Positions 33,640 to 42,338 of a stretch of 64,000 bases of DNA are shown one piece after another. The notes under the pieces are model-generated. The model was given only the letters and a program-made list of their open reading frames with translations, made no database searches and was not told where the DNA came from. The translations under genes and the position numbers were made by a program. The number at the start of each line of letters is the position of its first letter. Position 1 is the first letter of the stretch. The stretch spans positions 1 to 64,000 of the forward strand of contig CAMAUC010000004.1 in the NCBI GenBank assembly GCA_945861265.1. Reading direction: 5' to 3'. Source of the stretch: Rhizobium sp. Q54. GTDB lineage: Bacteria; Pseudomonadota; Alphaproteobacteria; Rhizobiales; Xanthobacteraceae.

Positions 33640-33855
33640 ATGCCGCCCCGCCTGCGCCGATTCATCGGAACCATCGCCCTGCTCACGCTTGTCATCGTCT
33701 GGGCGCTGCTCGCCATGGCGCTGGCGCAGTCGGTGCTGACCGACATCAACGGCCTGGTCGCGGCGATCTATTATGTCGTCGCGGGCTTAGGCTGGGTGCT
33801 GCCGGCCATGCCGATCATTTCGTGGATGGCGGGCGCGGATAGACAGAAGGCGTGA
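33640..33855 (+). CDS. DUF2842-type two-TM protein
   Basis: Length and TM pattern; YYVVAGLGWVLPAMPIISWM. Confidence 0.65.
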   Translation: MPPRLRRFIGTIALLTLVIVWALLAMALAQSVLTDINGLVAAIYYVVAGLGWVLPAMPIISWMAGADRQKA

Positions 33856-33899
33856 GCGCCATTCTTGCCCGCAGGTCTCGCCAATCTTATCTGAAAATC

Positions 33900-34172
33900 A
33901 TGACCGAAAAAGTCCGCGACAATCCCGCCCGCAACCGCTTCGAACTGGCGACGCCGGCCGGCACGGCCTTCGCCAGCTACCGGCGTGACGACATGACGAT
34001 CACGATCATGCACACCGAGGTGCCGCGCGCGCTCGAAGGCCGCGGCGTCGGTTCGCAGCTCGTTGGCGGCATGCTCGATCTTATTCGCAACGAGGGCCGC
34101 AAGGTGGTGCCGATGTGCTCCTTCGTGCGGCACTACATCAACACCCATCCGGCCTACGCCGATCTGGTCTAG
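33900..34172 (+). CDS. GNAT-fold N-acetyltransferase (YjdJ-like)
   Basis: MTEKVRDNPARNRFEL...HTEVPRALEGRGVGSQLVGGMLDLIRNEGRKVVPMCSFVRHYINTHP. Confidence 0.85.
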   Translation: MTEKVRDNPARNRFELATPAGTAFASYRRDDMTITIMHTEVPRALEGRGVGSQLVGGMLDLIRNEGRKVVPMCSFVRHYINTHPAYADLV

Positions 34173-34178
34173 CGCGGC

Positions 34179-34379
34179 TTACCGCCGTCCGAGAAACCAG
34201 CCGGCCGCCAGCGACACGACGCCGGCAACGGCGGCGACGATGCCGTGCTTGACGCGCAGCCGCGCCAGGCCCGCCTCATGGCCGGGAAAGAACGACGGCA
34301 GCGCGTCGGCCGGCATCAGAAAATAGACGGCGGCGACAACGAGCAGCGCCACGCCGAGCACGGTGAGCAGCATTTTCAT
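34179..34379 (-). CDS. Small membrane protein
   Basis: Two TM segments: MKMLLTVLGVALLVVAAVYFLMPADALPSFFPG...GIVAAVAGVVSLAAGWFLGRR. Confidence 0.65.
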   Translation of the reverse strand: MKMLLTVLGVALLVVAAVYFLMPADALPSFFPGHEAGLARLRVKHGIVAAVAGVVSLAAGWFLGRR

Positions 34380-34570
34380 CGGCTGAGTTTCCCTGGAAAA
34401 GGCGAATCCGGTTGATGGTGCGACCATACCAAGATTGGCCAAGATCGGCGATGTCCGGCCATAACGAGATTTCTTGCTTTTCACTTGCGGTCACTTGCTC
34501 TCGTCCGGCCGCTTCGCGGAACAACCTGCCTGCCCGCGCGTTTGCCTAAACTCGAGGGAAACCGAAAGGC

Positions 34571-34846
34571 TTGGCCATGACTCAGGACACCGCGGTTCGC
34601 GCGCAGATTTCCGCACTTATTTTCACGATGACCAACGCCGTTCTGTTCGGCGCCGGCCTCATCACCGTGCTGATGCTCAACATGAGCGCCCAGGCGACCG
34701 GCATCGGCATCGCCGCTGTCACCGCTTTCAGTTTCCTTGTCGCCGCGCCGGCGGCCTGGTTGATCGCGCCGCGCCTGCGCGCGCGCTATTGGCGCAATCG
34801 GCAGACGACGCCGCTTTTAGGGTCGGCTCAGCCGCGCGTTTTCTAG
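34571..34846 (+). CDS. Small two-TM membrane protein
   Basis: Two hydrophobic segments, basic C-terminus. Confidence 0.6.
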   Translation: MAMTQDTAVRAQISALIFTMTNAVLFGAGLITVLMLNMSAQATGIGIAAVTAFSFLVAAPAAWLIAPRLRARYWRNRQTTPLLGSAQPRVF

Positions 34847-34867
34847 TCCGCCCCGATAAGCCCTGTC

Positions 34868-34890
34868 ATGCCCGGCCTTGTGCCGGGCAT
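34868..34890. repeat. Short palindromic repeat
   Basis: atgCCCGGccttgtgCCGGGcat; related half-palindrome CTCAGGATGAGGCGG follows at about 34920. Confidence 0.6.
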
Positions 34891-34996
34891 CCACGTCTTT
34901 GCTGTCTCTCACGAACCTTCTCAGGATGAGGCGGAGAGAGACGCGGCCACGACGTCCCAGGCTAACGCCCTGTTCAAATATATATTCCTATTCTCT

Positions 34997-35026
34997 CTTG
35001 ACATCTATCCTATGATCTAATACCTA
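34997..35026 (+). promoter_or_regulatory. Promoter-like sequence upstream of structured element copy A
   Basis: CTTGACATCTATCCTATGATCTAATACCTA in an AT-rich island; partial match to the copy B upstream sequence. Confidence 0.45.
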
Positions 35027-35040
35027 TGCCGATGCCCGCC

Positions 35041-35411
35041 CCACATGAGGGGACGCGAACCGGTTGCGCCGGCTCGTGGGGAGCGGGCCGGCGTCCGCGG
35101 GCGTGTCCGAGCAGGGACACGCGCTCGGGCGGTGCCGGGGCTCCACCCGGGGACACTAAGATCCCCCGCCGGGAGCCGGCTGACGGTGCGAAGCCGTTGG
35201 CCTTGCCGGGGCAAAAGGCGTTCTCGGTGCCCAAAAGGGCCGAGAGCCCGGCCGCCCTGGGAGGCCAATAGCCGCCGGAAGCGTGGCCCGGCTGCCGCGA
35301 AAGCGCCGGACGGCGCGCCGAGAGGCGCCACGCGATCCGAAAGGATTGCGTGAAGCAAAAGGACTGCCGCGCCTTTCGGTGCGCCGTCCCCCTCTTCTTT
35401 CTCGAAGAGGG
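35041..35411 (+). ncRNA. Candidate structured RNA element, copy A
   Basis: Aligns to the inverse of 59644..60036; stems preserved with compensatory changes, 21-bp helix 35308-35328/35369-35389, GAAA-capped hairpin, terminal 8-bp hairpin 35390-35411. Confidence 0.65.
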
Positions 35412-35490
35412 AAACTCCTCAAGCCTCGGGGCCATGCGGCCCGCGAGAAGGCGCCCGCGCGCCCGCTCTCCCAAAAACAAAGGACCCTCC

Positions 35491-35811
35491 ATGAACAAAG
35501 CCGAATACAAGCAATTCCAAGACCGCATCGCCCGCATCGGTCACAAGGCCGTCGATGCCTGCGAAAAGATCATCGACACCGTCAATGGTCTGAACGCATC
35601 CGCGCATACACGCCGCACGCCGGCTCACGTCGCGCGCCGCCAGATCGCCAACACGCTGCGCGTCTCGCAGTTCTGCGCCATGCGCGCCTGCCGGCGTTCG
35701 CATTGCTGCCGCGGCGAGCCGGCACATTGTTTGCAATCGGTCCTGCCGCTGCTGCCGGCGCAAACCTTTATCGGCGTTCGCCGGGGCAAACGCCGCGTCG
35801 CGAAAATATGA
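35491..35811 (+). CDS. Hypothetical Cys-rich small protein
   Basis: ATG at 35491 after AAAGGA-like RBS; MNKAEYKQFQDRIARIGHKAVDACEKIIDTVNG...CAMRACRRSHCCRGEPAHCLQ. Confidence 0.7.
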   Translation: MNKAEYKQFQDRIARIGHKAVDACEKIIDTVNGLNASAHTRRTPAHVARRQIANTLRVSQFCAMRACRRSHCCRGEPAHCLQSVLPLLPAQTFIGVRRGKRRVAKI

Positions 35812-35823
35812 TAGCGTAAGGTC

Positions 35824-36345
35824 ATGATCGATCGCCGCGCCCTCCTCCTCTCGCTCGCCGCGATTTTTGCCGGCCACCCGGCCGCCGCGGCCGAGAGCCC
35901 CGAGGCGCTCATTGCCGCGATCTACAAACGCATCGTCGCCAGCTACGACCCCGCGACAAGCAACACAGAGAACGGCGCCTTCACCTGGCGCAAAACCAAA
36001 GACCGGCACCGTTACTATTCGGCAAGTCTGGCCAAAGCCTGGGACCGGGCCGACGCCATCACCGCCAAAGGCGACCAGAACCCGCCCGCCGCCTGTCCGA
36101 TCACCAATTCGCAGGATCCGTTGGTGCGCGCTTTCTCCATCGCCATCGCGCGGCGCGATGCGGCGTCGGCGACCATCGTCGCCCGCATTGCGCAAAATCC
36201 CGGCCCTATCGCGCCAGACGACGGCAGCACGATTCATTACGACATGGTGTTCGAGCGCGGCCGCTGGCGCATCGACGACATTCGCCCAGGAGGAGGCAAA
36301 GCCGAATGGTCGCTGCGCCGCGAAATCGTCAATCATAAAGGCTAA
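35824..36345 (+). CDS. Secreted DUF3828-like protein
   Basis: Tat/Sec-like leader MIDRRALLLSLAAIFAG; DPLVRAFSIAIARRDAASATIVARI. Confidence 0.6.
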   Translation: MIDRRALLLSLAAIFAGHPAAAAESPEALIAAIYKRIVASYDPATSNTENGAFTWRKTKDRHRYYSASLAKAWDRADAITAKGDQNPPAACPITNSQDPLVRAFSIAIARRDAASATIVARIAQNPGPIAPDDGSTIHYDMVFERGRWRIDDIRPGGGKAEWSLRREIVNHKG

Positions 36346-37172
36346 GTGCAAACCATGACTGACATCGCCGATCTGTCGCATCCGCAGGCCATTGCTACCG
36401 AAGTCCTCGCCGCCTACGCGGCGCACAGGTCGCTGACACCTTTCACGTCGCGGCCAGGCGGGCTTTCACCGGAGGCCGCCGCCCGCGTCACGCCATTTCT
36501 GCGCGCCGCTTTCGAAGCGCGCGGCGAAAAAATCCTCGGCCGCAAGATCGGCTTCACCAACCGCTCGATCTGGGCGCAATACGGCGTCGATGCGCCGATC
36601 TGGGGCTACGTCACCAGTGCGACGACGCATGACCTCGCCGCTATGCCCGCGTTGCCCGCGCGGGAATTCTGCGAGCCGCGCATCGAGCCGGAAATCATGT
36701 TCTGCCTCAAGATGTCACCGTCGCCGGCGATGGACGAGGACGCGCTCATCGCCTGCATCGATTGGCTGGCGCTCGGCTATGAAGTCGTGCAATCCCCTTT
36801 CCCGGACTGGAAATTCAAACCGGCCGACACCGTCGCCGCCAATGCGCTGCACGGCGCGCTCTTGATCGGCGAACGTCACGCCTTCGCGCCGACGCCTGGC
36901 GGCGCGAACTTGCGACCTTCACCGCGCAACTTTATTGCAATGACCGGCTCATCGACAGCGGCGGCGGCGCCGCCGTGCTCGACAGCCCGCTTCACGCGCT
37001 GCGTCACCTCGTCGATATGCTCGCCCACGACCCGCACAATCCGCCTTTGGCCGCGGGCGAGATCGTCTCGACCGGCACGTTGACCAAGGCCTTCCCTGTC
37101 CATGCCGGCGAAACATGGCATACCGCCGTCGCCGGCATTCCACTCGGGCCCGTGGCCTTGCGATTCGCGTAA
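36346..37172 (+). pseudogene. 2-keto-4-pentenoate hydratase family protein, frameshifted near 36896
   Basis: GRKIGFTNRSIW, EPRIEPEIMFCLK in frame 0 to HAFAPTP; then WRRELATFTAQLYCNDRLIDSGGGAAVLDSPLHALRHLVDMLA...VSTGTLTKAFPVHAGETW in another frame to 37172. Confidence 0.85.
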
Positions 37173-37403
37173 AAGCGTCATCGCCATGCAAACCGATCTG
37201 TGGGACACAATGACGAGGCAAGGGATTTGCTTACCTTTGTACCTCTGTCTGCCCAACGCGCGGCAATTTTTGTCATGCGACGATCGAATCTTGGTATTTG
37301 AATGCCTCTGCGGCAAAATTTAATGTTTGACGACCAATTTTGTTTGCGCGAGCCCTGCATATTTGCAACCGTCAACTCATGTTAAATTGGAGACACTGAA
37401 TAG

Positions 37404-38486
37404 ATGCTGCTTTTGTTTCCGGGCGACAACGCCGCCCGCGATACGTTGCGGTTCGCCGAGGAAATTGCCGGTTACGGTCTTTGGCAAGTCGACTTTGTCA
37501 CCGGCAAGATGAACTGCTCGCCCAACACCTATCGGCTGCTCGGTCTGGCGCCCGTGACCTCGGCGATGGGTGACGCCGGAGAGCCGTTGAGTTTCACCAC
37601 TTTCGAAAAAGTCGCACATCCGGACGACATTCCGGTGATCGCTGAAATCCAGCACATCCTCGGCCAGGGCCTGCCGATCAACCGCCAATTCCGCGTCGTT
37701 CATCCCAATGGCCGCGTGCGCGCCATGGCGATCCATGGCGAAGCTCTGGTCGGCCGCGACGGCAAAGCCGACCGCATCGTTGGCGTCCTGATGGATATCA
37801 CCCGTCACGTTGAATCGGTGGTGACGTCGCAGATCAATTCGGAGCGCGTGCGCGAATTGATGGCCGCGATCAGCGGGTCGATCTGGGTCGCACGCACTGA
37901 CGGTTACTACACGGATTTTCTGTTGCGCGACCCAAAAGGTCACGTCCCGGCGGCATTCCAGGGCAACAATTGGCATAATGCCGTCCATCCCGACGATCTC
38001 AACAAGGTGCTGCGCAACTGGAATAACGCCGCTGCCACCAAGTCCATTTTCACCAGCGAGCATCGCATCCGCGGCACCACCGGCGAGTATCACTGGCGGC
38101 GTGCTTATGCCACTCCGATTCTGGCGGATGACGGTTCGGTGCGCGAATGGGTCGGCCTGTCGCTGGCGATCCACGAACAAGCCACGGCGGCCAATAGCGG
38201 CGACCGGCATCTGACCGCCGCGCAAATTCGCGCCGCGCGCGGCATATTGAATTGGTCGGTGCGCGACCTAGCCGGCCGCACCGGCCTGTCGGTCGGCGTC
38301 GTGCGCCGGCTTGAGGAGACGGAAGATGCCGGCAAGAATGCCGCCGACGCCCTGAACTTGATAAAGGACTCCCTTTCAGCCGGAGGCGTGGACTTTTTTG
38401 TCCTGCCAAGCGGCGAAGCCGGCGTATATCCGACAAAAAGAGAGAATCGGCTCAAGATTGTCGCTAAAACTGCGGTCCAACATTAA
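37404..38486 (+). CDS. PAS-domain sensor with C-terminal HTH (XRE-like)
   Basis: Two PAS-like segments (HPDDIPVIAEI.., HPDDLNKVLRNW..) then LTAAQIRAARGILNWSVRDLAGRTGLSVGVVRRLEE. Confidence 0.82.
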   Translation: MLLLFPGDNAARDTLRFAEEIAGYGLWQVDFVTGKMNCSPNTYRLLGLAPVTSAMGDAGEPLSFTTFEKVAHPDDIPVIAEIQHILGQGLPINRQFRVVHPNGRVRAMAIHGEALVGRDGKADRIVGVLMDITRHVESVVTSQINSERVRELMAAISGSIWVARTDGYYTDFLLRDPKGHVPAAFQGNNWHNAVHPDDLNKVLRNWNNAAATKSIFTSEHRIRGTTGEYHWRRAYATPILADDGSVREWVGLSLAIHEQATAANSGDRHLTAAQIRAARGILNWSVRDLAGRTGLSVGVVRRLEETEDAGKNAADALNLIKDSLSAGGVDFFVLPSGEAGVYPTKRENRLKIVAKTAVQH

Positions 38487-38735
38487 ATTCGGCGCAGCGC
38501 CGGCTGGCCGCGAAGAAAATGGTACCGACCGCGCGGTATTTGGATCATGGACGCTTCGTTTTGCGGTTTTCCGCTTCGGACCCGACGAAAATTGTCGCTC
38601 ACATCCTATTTTTGATTCAGCTCAATGGCGCAGCGGCATTTTCTGCAGGCTGCGTGCAATTCCGTGGTCTTTCGCGCAATCCGAATTCACATCATGGTGA
38701 CGGCAAGTCGAAATGCCAACCCGCAAGGAACCATC

Positions 38736-39017
38736 ATGAAGTCCGCGATCATCAAACGCTCGGTCGTCGTTGCCGGCAAGAAGACCAGCGTCAGCCTGGA
38801 AGACACGTTCTGGCTTGCGTTCAAGGAAATCGCCGCGCAGACGCGCACGCCGCTCGGCCAATTGCTGGATCAAATTTCCGGCGGCCGCGACAACGCCAAC
38901 CTGTCCTCCGCCGTTCGCCAATATGTGATGCAGCACTTCTACAGCAAGGCGACCCAGCCGGCCGCCCGCTCCAATGTTCGTCCCGACTTCTTCCTGCAAA
39001 GCGTCGCGGGGGCGTAG
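38736..39017 (+). CDS. Ribbon-helix-helix domain protein
   Basis: IIKRSVVVAGKKTSVSLEDTFWLAFKEIAAQTRTPLGQLLDQI. Confidence 0.82.
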   Translation: MKSAIIKRSVVVAGKKTSVSLEDTFWLAFKEIAAQTRTPLGQLLDQISGGRDNANLSSAVRQYVMQHFYSKATQPAARSNVRPDFFLQSVAGA

Positions 39018-39090
39018 TGGCAAGACCGGGCGCGAAATCCCCCCTCGCGCCCGGCTTGTTCTCCGCCAAGGTCTGCGTTTATATCCGCGC

Positions 39091-39366
39091 ATGGCCAATG
39101 ATGTCCGTGACAACCCCGCCCGCCACCGCTTCGAGCTCGATGCCGAAGGTCACATTGCCTTTTCGCAGTACAAGCGGGCCGGCGGCGTGATCGACATCAT
39201 GCACACCGAAGTTCCGCCGGCGCTCAATGGCAAGGGGATCGGCTCCCGCCTGGTCCGCGGTCTGCTCGATCTGGTCCGCGCCGAGGGAGCCAAGGTCCGC
39301 CCGCTCTGCCCGTTCGTGCGGTCCTATATCGACAAGCACCCGGAATACGCGGACCTTGTCGCCTAA
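39091..39366 (+). CDS. GNAT-fold N-acetyltransferase (YjdJ-like), paralogue of 33900..34172
   Basis: MANDVRDNPARHRFELDAEG...HTEVPPALNGKGIGSRLVRGLLDLVRAEGAKVRPLCPFVRSYIDKHP. Confidence 0.87.
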   Translation: MANDVRDNPARHRFELDAEGHIAFSQYKRAGGVIDIMHTEVPPALNGKGIGSRLVRGLLDLVRAEGAKVRPLCPFVRSYIDKHPEYADLVA

Positions 39367-39427
39367 CGCAATTTTTACCCTTCGGTAAGACATTAAACTC
39401 GGGCGCCCCACCCCCCGGGAGTTTGTC

Positions 39428-40444
39428 TTGGATTTCGCCGCCGGCTTTTCATTCTTTGTCGGCCAGATCGGCAAATTGCTGTTCTCGCTCGGCTCGCATT
39501 TCTCGCTCACCTCGCTCGGCGCGGCGTTGCTGTTTGCGTCGGGCTATTTCGCCTGGCAGCGGCTCAAGCGCGGCCGACGCTTGCGCTGGCGCACGATCTG
39601 GCGCGCACTGTTTCCCAAGCGCATCGTCGAGGCCAAATCAAACCAGGCCGATATCGGCTATCTGTTCTTCAACGTGTTCGTGTTCGGCGTGGTGTTCGGC
39701 TGGGCGGTGTTGTCCTATCAGTCGATCACCAATGGCGTGATCGCCGGATTGACTACGATGCTCGGTCCGGTCGCTGCGACAACATTGCCAGCCTATGTAT
39801 CGCGCAGCGTCATCACCGCGATGCTGTTTCTTTCTTATGAGCTCGGCTACTGGTTCAACCATTGGCTCAGTCACAAGGTGCCGGTGCTGTGGGAATTTCA
39901 CAAAGTCCACCACAGCGCGCAGGTTCTCACGCCGCTGACAAATTTCCGGGTGCATCCGGTCTATACCTGGGTCTTCGCTAATATCCTCGCCTTCACGGCG
40001 GCGCTGGCGAATGGCCTCGGCAATTACATGTTCGGCGAGACGGCCTATCAATATGCGCTGTCCGACACCAACATTATTCTGGTGCTGTTCATCCACACGT
40101 ATGTGCACTTTCAACATTCGCATATGTGGATTGCGTTCCGCGGCGTTATGGGACGCATCTTCGTGTCCCCGGCGCATCATCAGGTCCATCATTCCGACAA
40201 TCCGAAGCATTTCGACAAGAACTTCGGCAGTTGTCTGGCGCTGTGGGACTGGATGTTCGGCACGCTCTATGTGCCGCAAAAAGAGCGTGAGCCGATTACG
40301 TTCGGCTTCGCCGATCGCGCCGACGCGCACACGGTTAAAGGCGAACTGGTTAACCCGCTTATCGACGCAGCGGCGCACTTCAAACCATTATGGCAGCGCC
40401 CAACCGACGGGCTGACGTCACTTCCGAGCGTTAAAGGCAAATAG
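39428..40444 (+). CDS. Sterol desaturase / fatty acid hydroxylase family protein
   Basis: His boxes HWLSHK, HKVHHS, HQVHHSDNPKHFDKNFG. Confidence 0.92.
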   Translation: MDFAAGFSFFVGQIGKLLFSLGSHFSLTSLGAALLFASGYFAWQRLKRGRRLRWRTIWRALFPKRIVEAKSNQADIGYLFFNVFVFGVVFGWAVLSYQSITNGVIAGLTTMLGPVAATTLPAYVSRSVITAMLFLSYELGYWFNHWLSHKVPVLWEFHKVHHSAQVLTPLTNFRVHPVYTWVFANILAFTAALANGLGNYMFGETAYQYALSDTNIILVLFIHTYVHFQHSHMWIAFRGVMGRIFVSPAHHQVHHSDNPKHFDKNFGSCLALWDWMFGTLYVPQKEREPITFGFADRADAHTVKGELVNPLIDAAAHFKPLWQRPTDGLTSLPSVKGK

Positions 40445-40446
40445 CT

Positions 40447-41025
40447 CTAAAGTGCATTGTGGCCGAGCGCCTCGACTTCGCGCAGCCACTGCTTCCGCGT
40501 GTCGTCGCTCACCGCTTCGATCATGCCATAGACCGTCGCGCGCACCGGCGCGATACCGATGAATTGCAGAATATTGCGTTTCAGCAATTTGAGCGCATGC
40601 GCGCCGAAATACCAGCGATAGAACCAGCCCGGCATGCCCATGGTCATGACGATCCGCGCCGACTTGCCTTTGAACACCTTCCAACTGGCTTTCCCGCCAC
40701 TTTTCTGAATCGCCAGCAGATCGCCTTGCAGGATGCGCTCGAAGAAACCTTTCAGGATCGCCGGCATGTCGCCACACCACAGTGGAAAGATGATGACAAC
40801 GTGATCGCAAGCGCCAAAGGCTGCACGCGCCGTGGCCAGATCGGGCTCCAGCGGCTGCTCGCGCCTATAGCCTTCGCGCAGGATGGCGTCGAAATTCATC
40901 CGGCCGAGCAAGAAGACCTCCGCCTGATGCCCGCCGCTTTCGGCGCCGCGCCGGTAGGCGTCGCCAAGCGCTTCGCTGAAACTGTCGCGCATGGGGTTGC
41001 CGACGATGATTGCAATTCTGGCCAT
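40447..41025 (-). CDS. Flavodoxin-fold NAD(P)H-dependent oxidoreductase
   Basis: MARIAIIVGNPMRDSFSEALGDAY, VVIIFPLWCGDMPAILKGFFERI. Confidence 0.87.
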   Translation of the reverse strand: MARIAIIVGNPMRDSFSEALGDAYRRGAESGGHQAEVFLLGRMNFDAILREGYRREQPLEPDLATARAAFGACDHVVIIFPLWCGDMPAILKGFFERILQGDLLAIQKSGGKASWKVFKGKSARIVMTMGMPGWFYRWYFGAHALKLLKRNILQFIGIAPVRATVYGMIEAVSDDTRKQWLREVEALGHNAL

Positions 41026-41104
41026 GCCTGATCTCGCTTTGCGGGTGTTGATAGTTAGCCGCAAGCCTCCGGTTCCGCTTTGACTTGTCGCAAAATGCCC
41101 GGCA

Positions 41105-41626
41105 ATGCTGACAGCGATGAAAAAGCGCACCGTCACCGTCAACGACAAGATGCAAAAGGGCTACCGGTATGAATTGACTGCCGGCGTCGGCCGCTCCTTC
41201 GACCTTGAATTCAAGCCGCAATTGACGCCGGCGGAAATGCTCCAGCTCGGCGTCTTCGGCGGCAAATACATGACCGACTGCGTGCGCGAATTTCCGGCAA
41301 GCTGGTTTGCCCGGGCAAAGCTCGCCTCCGGCAAGCGTGACAAGTCTCTCAACTTCTTCAATGTCGATGCCAGCCAGCCTTTGTCGGAATGGCGGCGCAA
41401 GGGCTGGATTCACCCCGACGACCCACGCGGCTGGTTCCAGTGGTATTGCCGCTACTACATGGGCCGCCGGATGCCGGACGAAGACCAGCGCCAGATCGGC
41501 CGATGGAAAGCGATCCGCCGCCATATCCGACAGATTGAGATCAATTGCGAAACCGGCAATTTATTGTGCCGGCCGCGCCAGCGCCAGGCGCTGCTGCACT
41601 GGGCCTATGACAGCCGCAAATTCTAG
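41105..41626 (+). CDS. Conserved hypothetical protein
   Basis: LTPAEMLQLGVFGGKYMTDCVREFPASWF, GWFQWYCRYYMGRRMPDEDQRQIGRW. Confidence 0.75.
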   Translation: MLTAMKKRTVTVNDKMQKGYRYELTAGVGRSFDLEFKPQLTPAEMLQLGVFGGKYMTDCVREFPASWFARAKLASGKRDKSLNFFNVDASQPLSEWRRKGWIHPDDPRGWFQWYCRYYMGRRMPDEDQRQIGRWKAIRRHIRQIEINCETGNLLCRPRQRQALLHWAYDSRKF

Positions 41627-42330
41627 CGCGCAATAGCGCCGAGCAGATCGGCCAGCACGTCCGGGCAGGTCAGATGCGGATTGTGGCTGGAGTCAATCTC
41701 ATGCGCGCCGGCCCAGCCTTCGCTTCTGGCGCGCTCGTAGAACCCCCGGAAACGATCGTCGGCGGATTTGCGGAGGCAGTAGATGTAATGCCGCGACAGT
41801 GTCAGCGGACCGTTCCGGAATGTCAGTTTCTGCTCGAAGGTCTTGACCGGCTGCGGCACGCGCAACGGCTCGCACCAGGCGCGGTCTTTAGGCGAGGTAT
41901 CCGGCGGCATCGGACCGGGCGGAATGCGCCAGCCATCGGCGCTGCTGCTGGCGCCGGCCTGACGCTGGGCACGGACGGATTCCGGCAATACATCGAAGGC
42001 GCTTTCGCCGTCGCGCGGCACGAAAGCGTCGATATAAATCAATTGCGTGATGCGCGCGCGGGCGCGATCGGCAACGCCGGTCGCCACCATGCCGCTATAG
42101 GAATGTCCGATCAGGTTGACGTTATTGAGGTCCTCATAGGTCAGCACGCCAAGGATGTCGGCAATGTGGGTTTCCAGATCGATGTCCGGCCGTGCCAGAT
42201 GCGCTCGTTCGCCTAGCCCGGTCAGTGTCGGCGTGATCAGGCGATGGCCGCGCGCACTCATCAATGGGTGCATCTTCGCCCATGCCCAACCCGCGCTCCA
42301 GGCGCCATGACAAACGACAAAAGTGGCCAT
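41623..42330 (-). CDS. Alpha/beta hydrolase
   Basis: MATFVVCHGAWSAGWAWAKM, NLIGHSYSGMVATGVA. Confidence 0.9.
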   Translation of the reverse strand: MATFVVCHGAWSAGWAWAKMHPLMSARGHRLITPTLTGLGERAHLARPDIDLETHIADILGVLTYEDLNNVNLIGHSYSGMVATGVADRARARITQLIYIDAFVPRDGESAFDVLPESVRAQRQAGASSSADGWRIPPGPMPPDTSPKDRAWCEPLRVPQPVKTFEQKLTFRNGPLTLSRHYIYCLRKSADDRFRGFYERARSEGWAGAHEIDSSHNPHLTCPDVLADLLGAIAR

Positions 42331-42338
42331 CGTGTCTG

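Noticed and set aside
35390-35411. Terminal hairpin of the element as an intrinsic terminator
   Set aside because: Followed by AAACTCC (A) or TAGGATAAGG (B), no T-run in either copy
35010-35537. ORFs of 81-175 aa overlapping structured element copy A
   Set aside because: Low-complexity Arg/Gly/Pro products in several frames; the conserved signal is RNA pairing, and copies differ by compensatory stem changes
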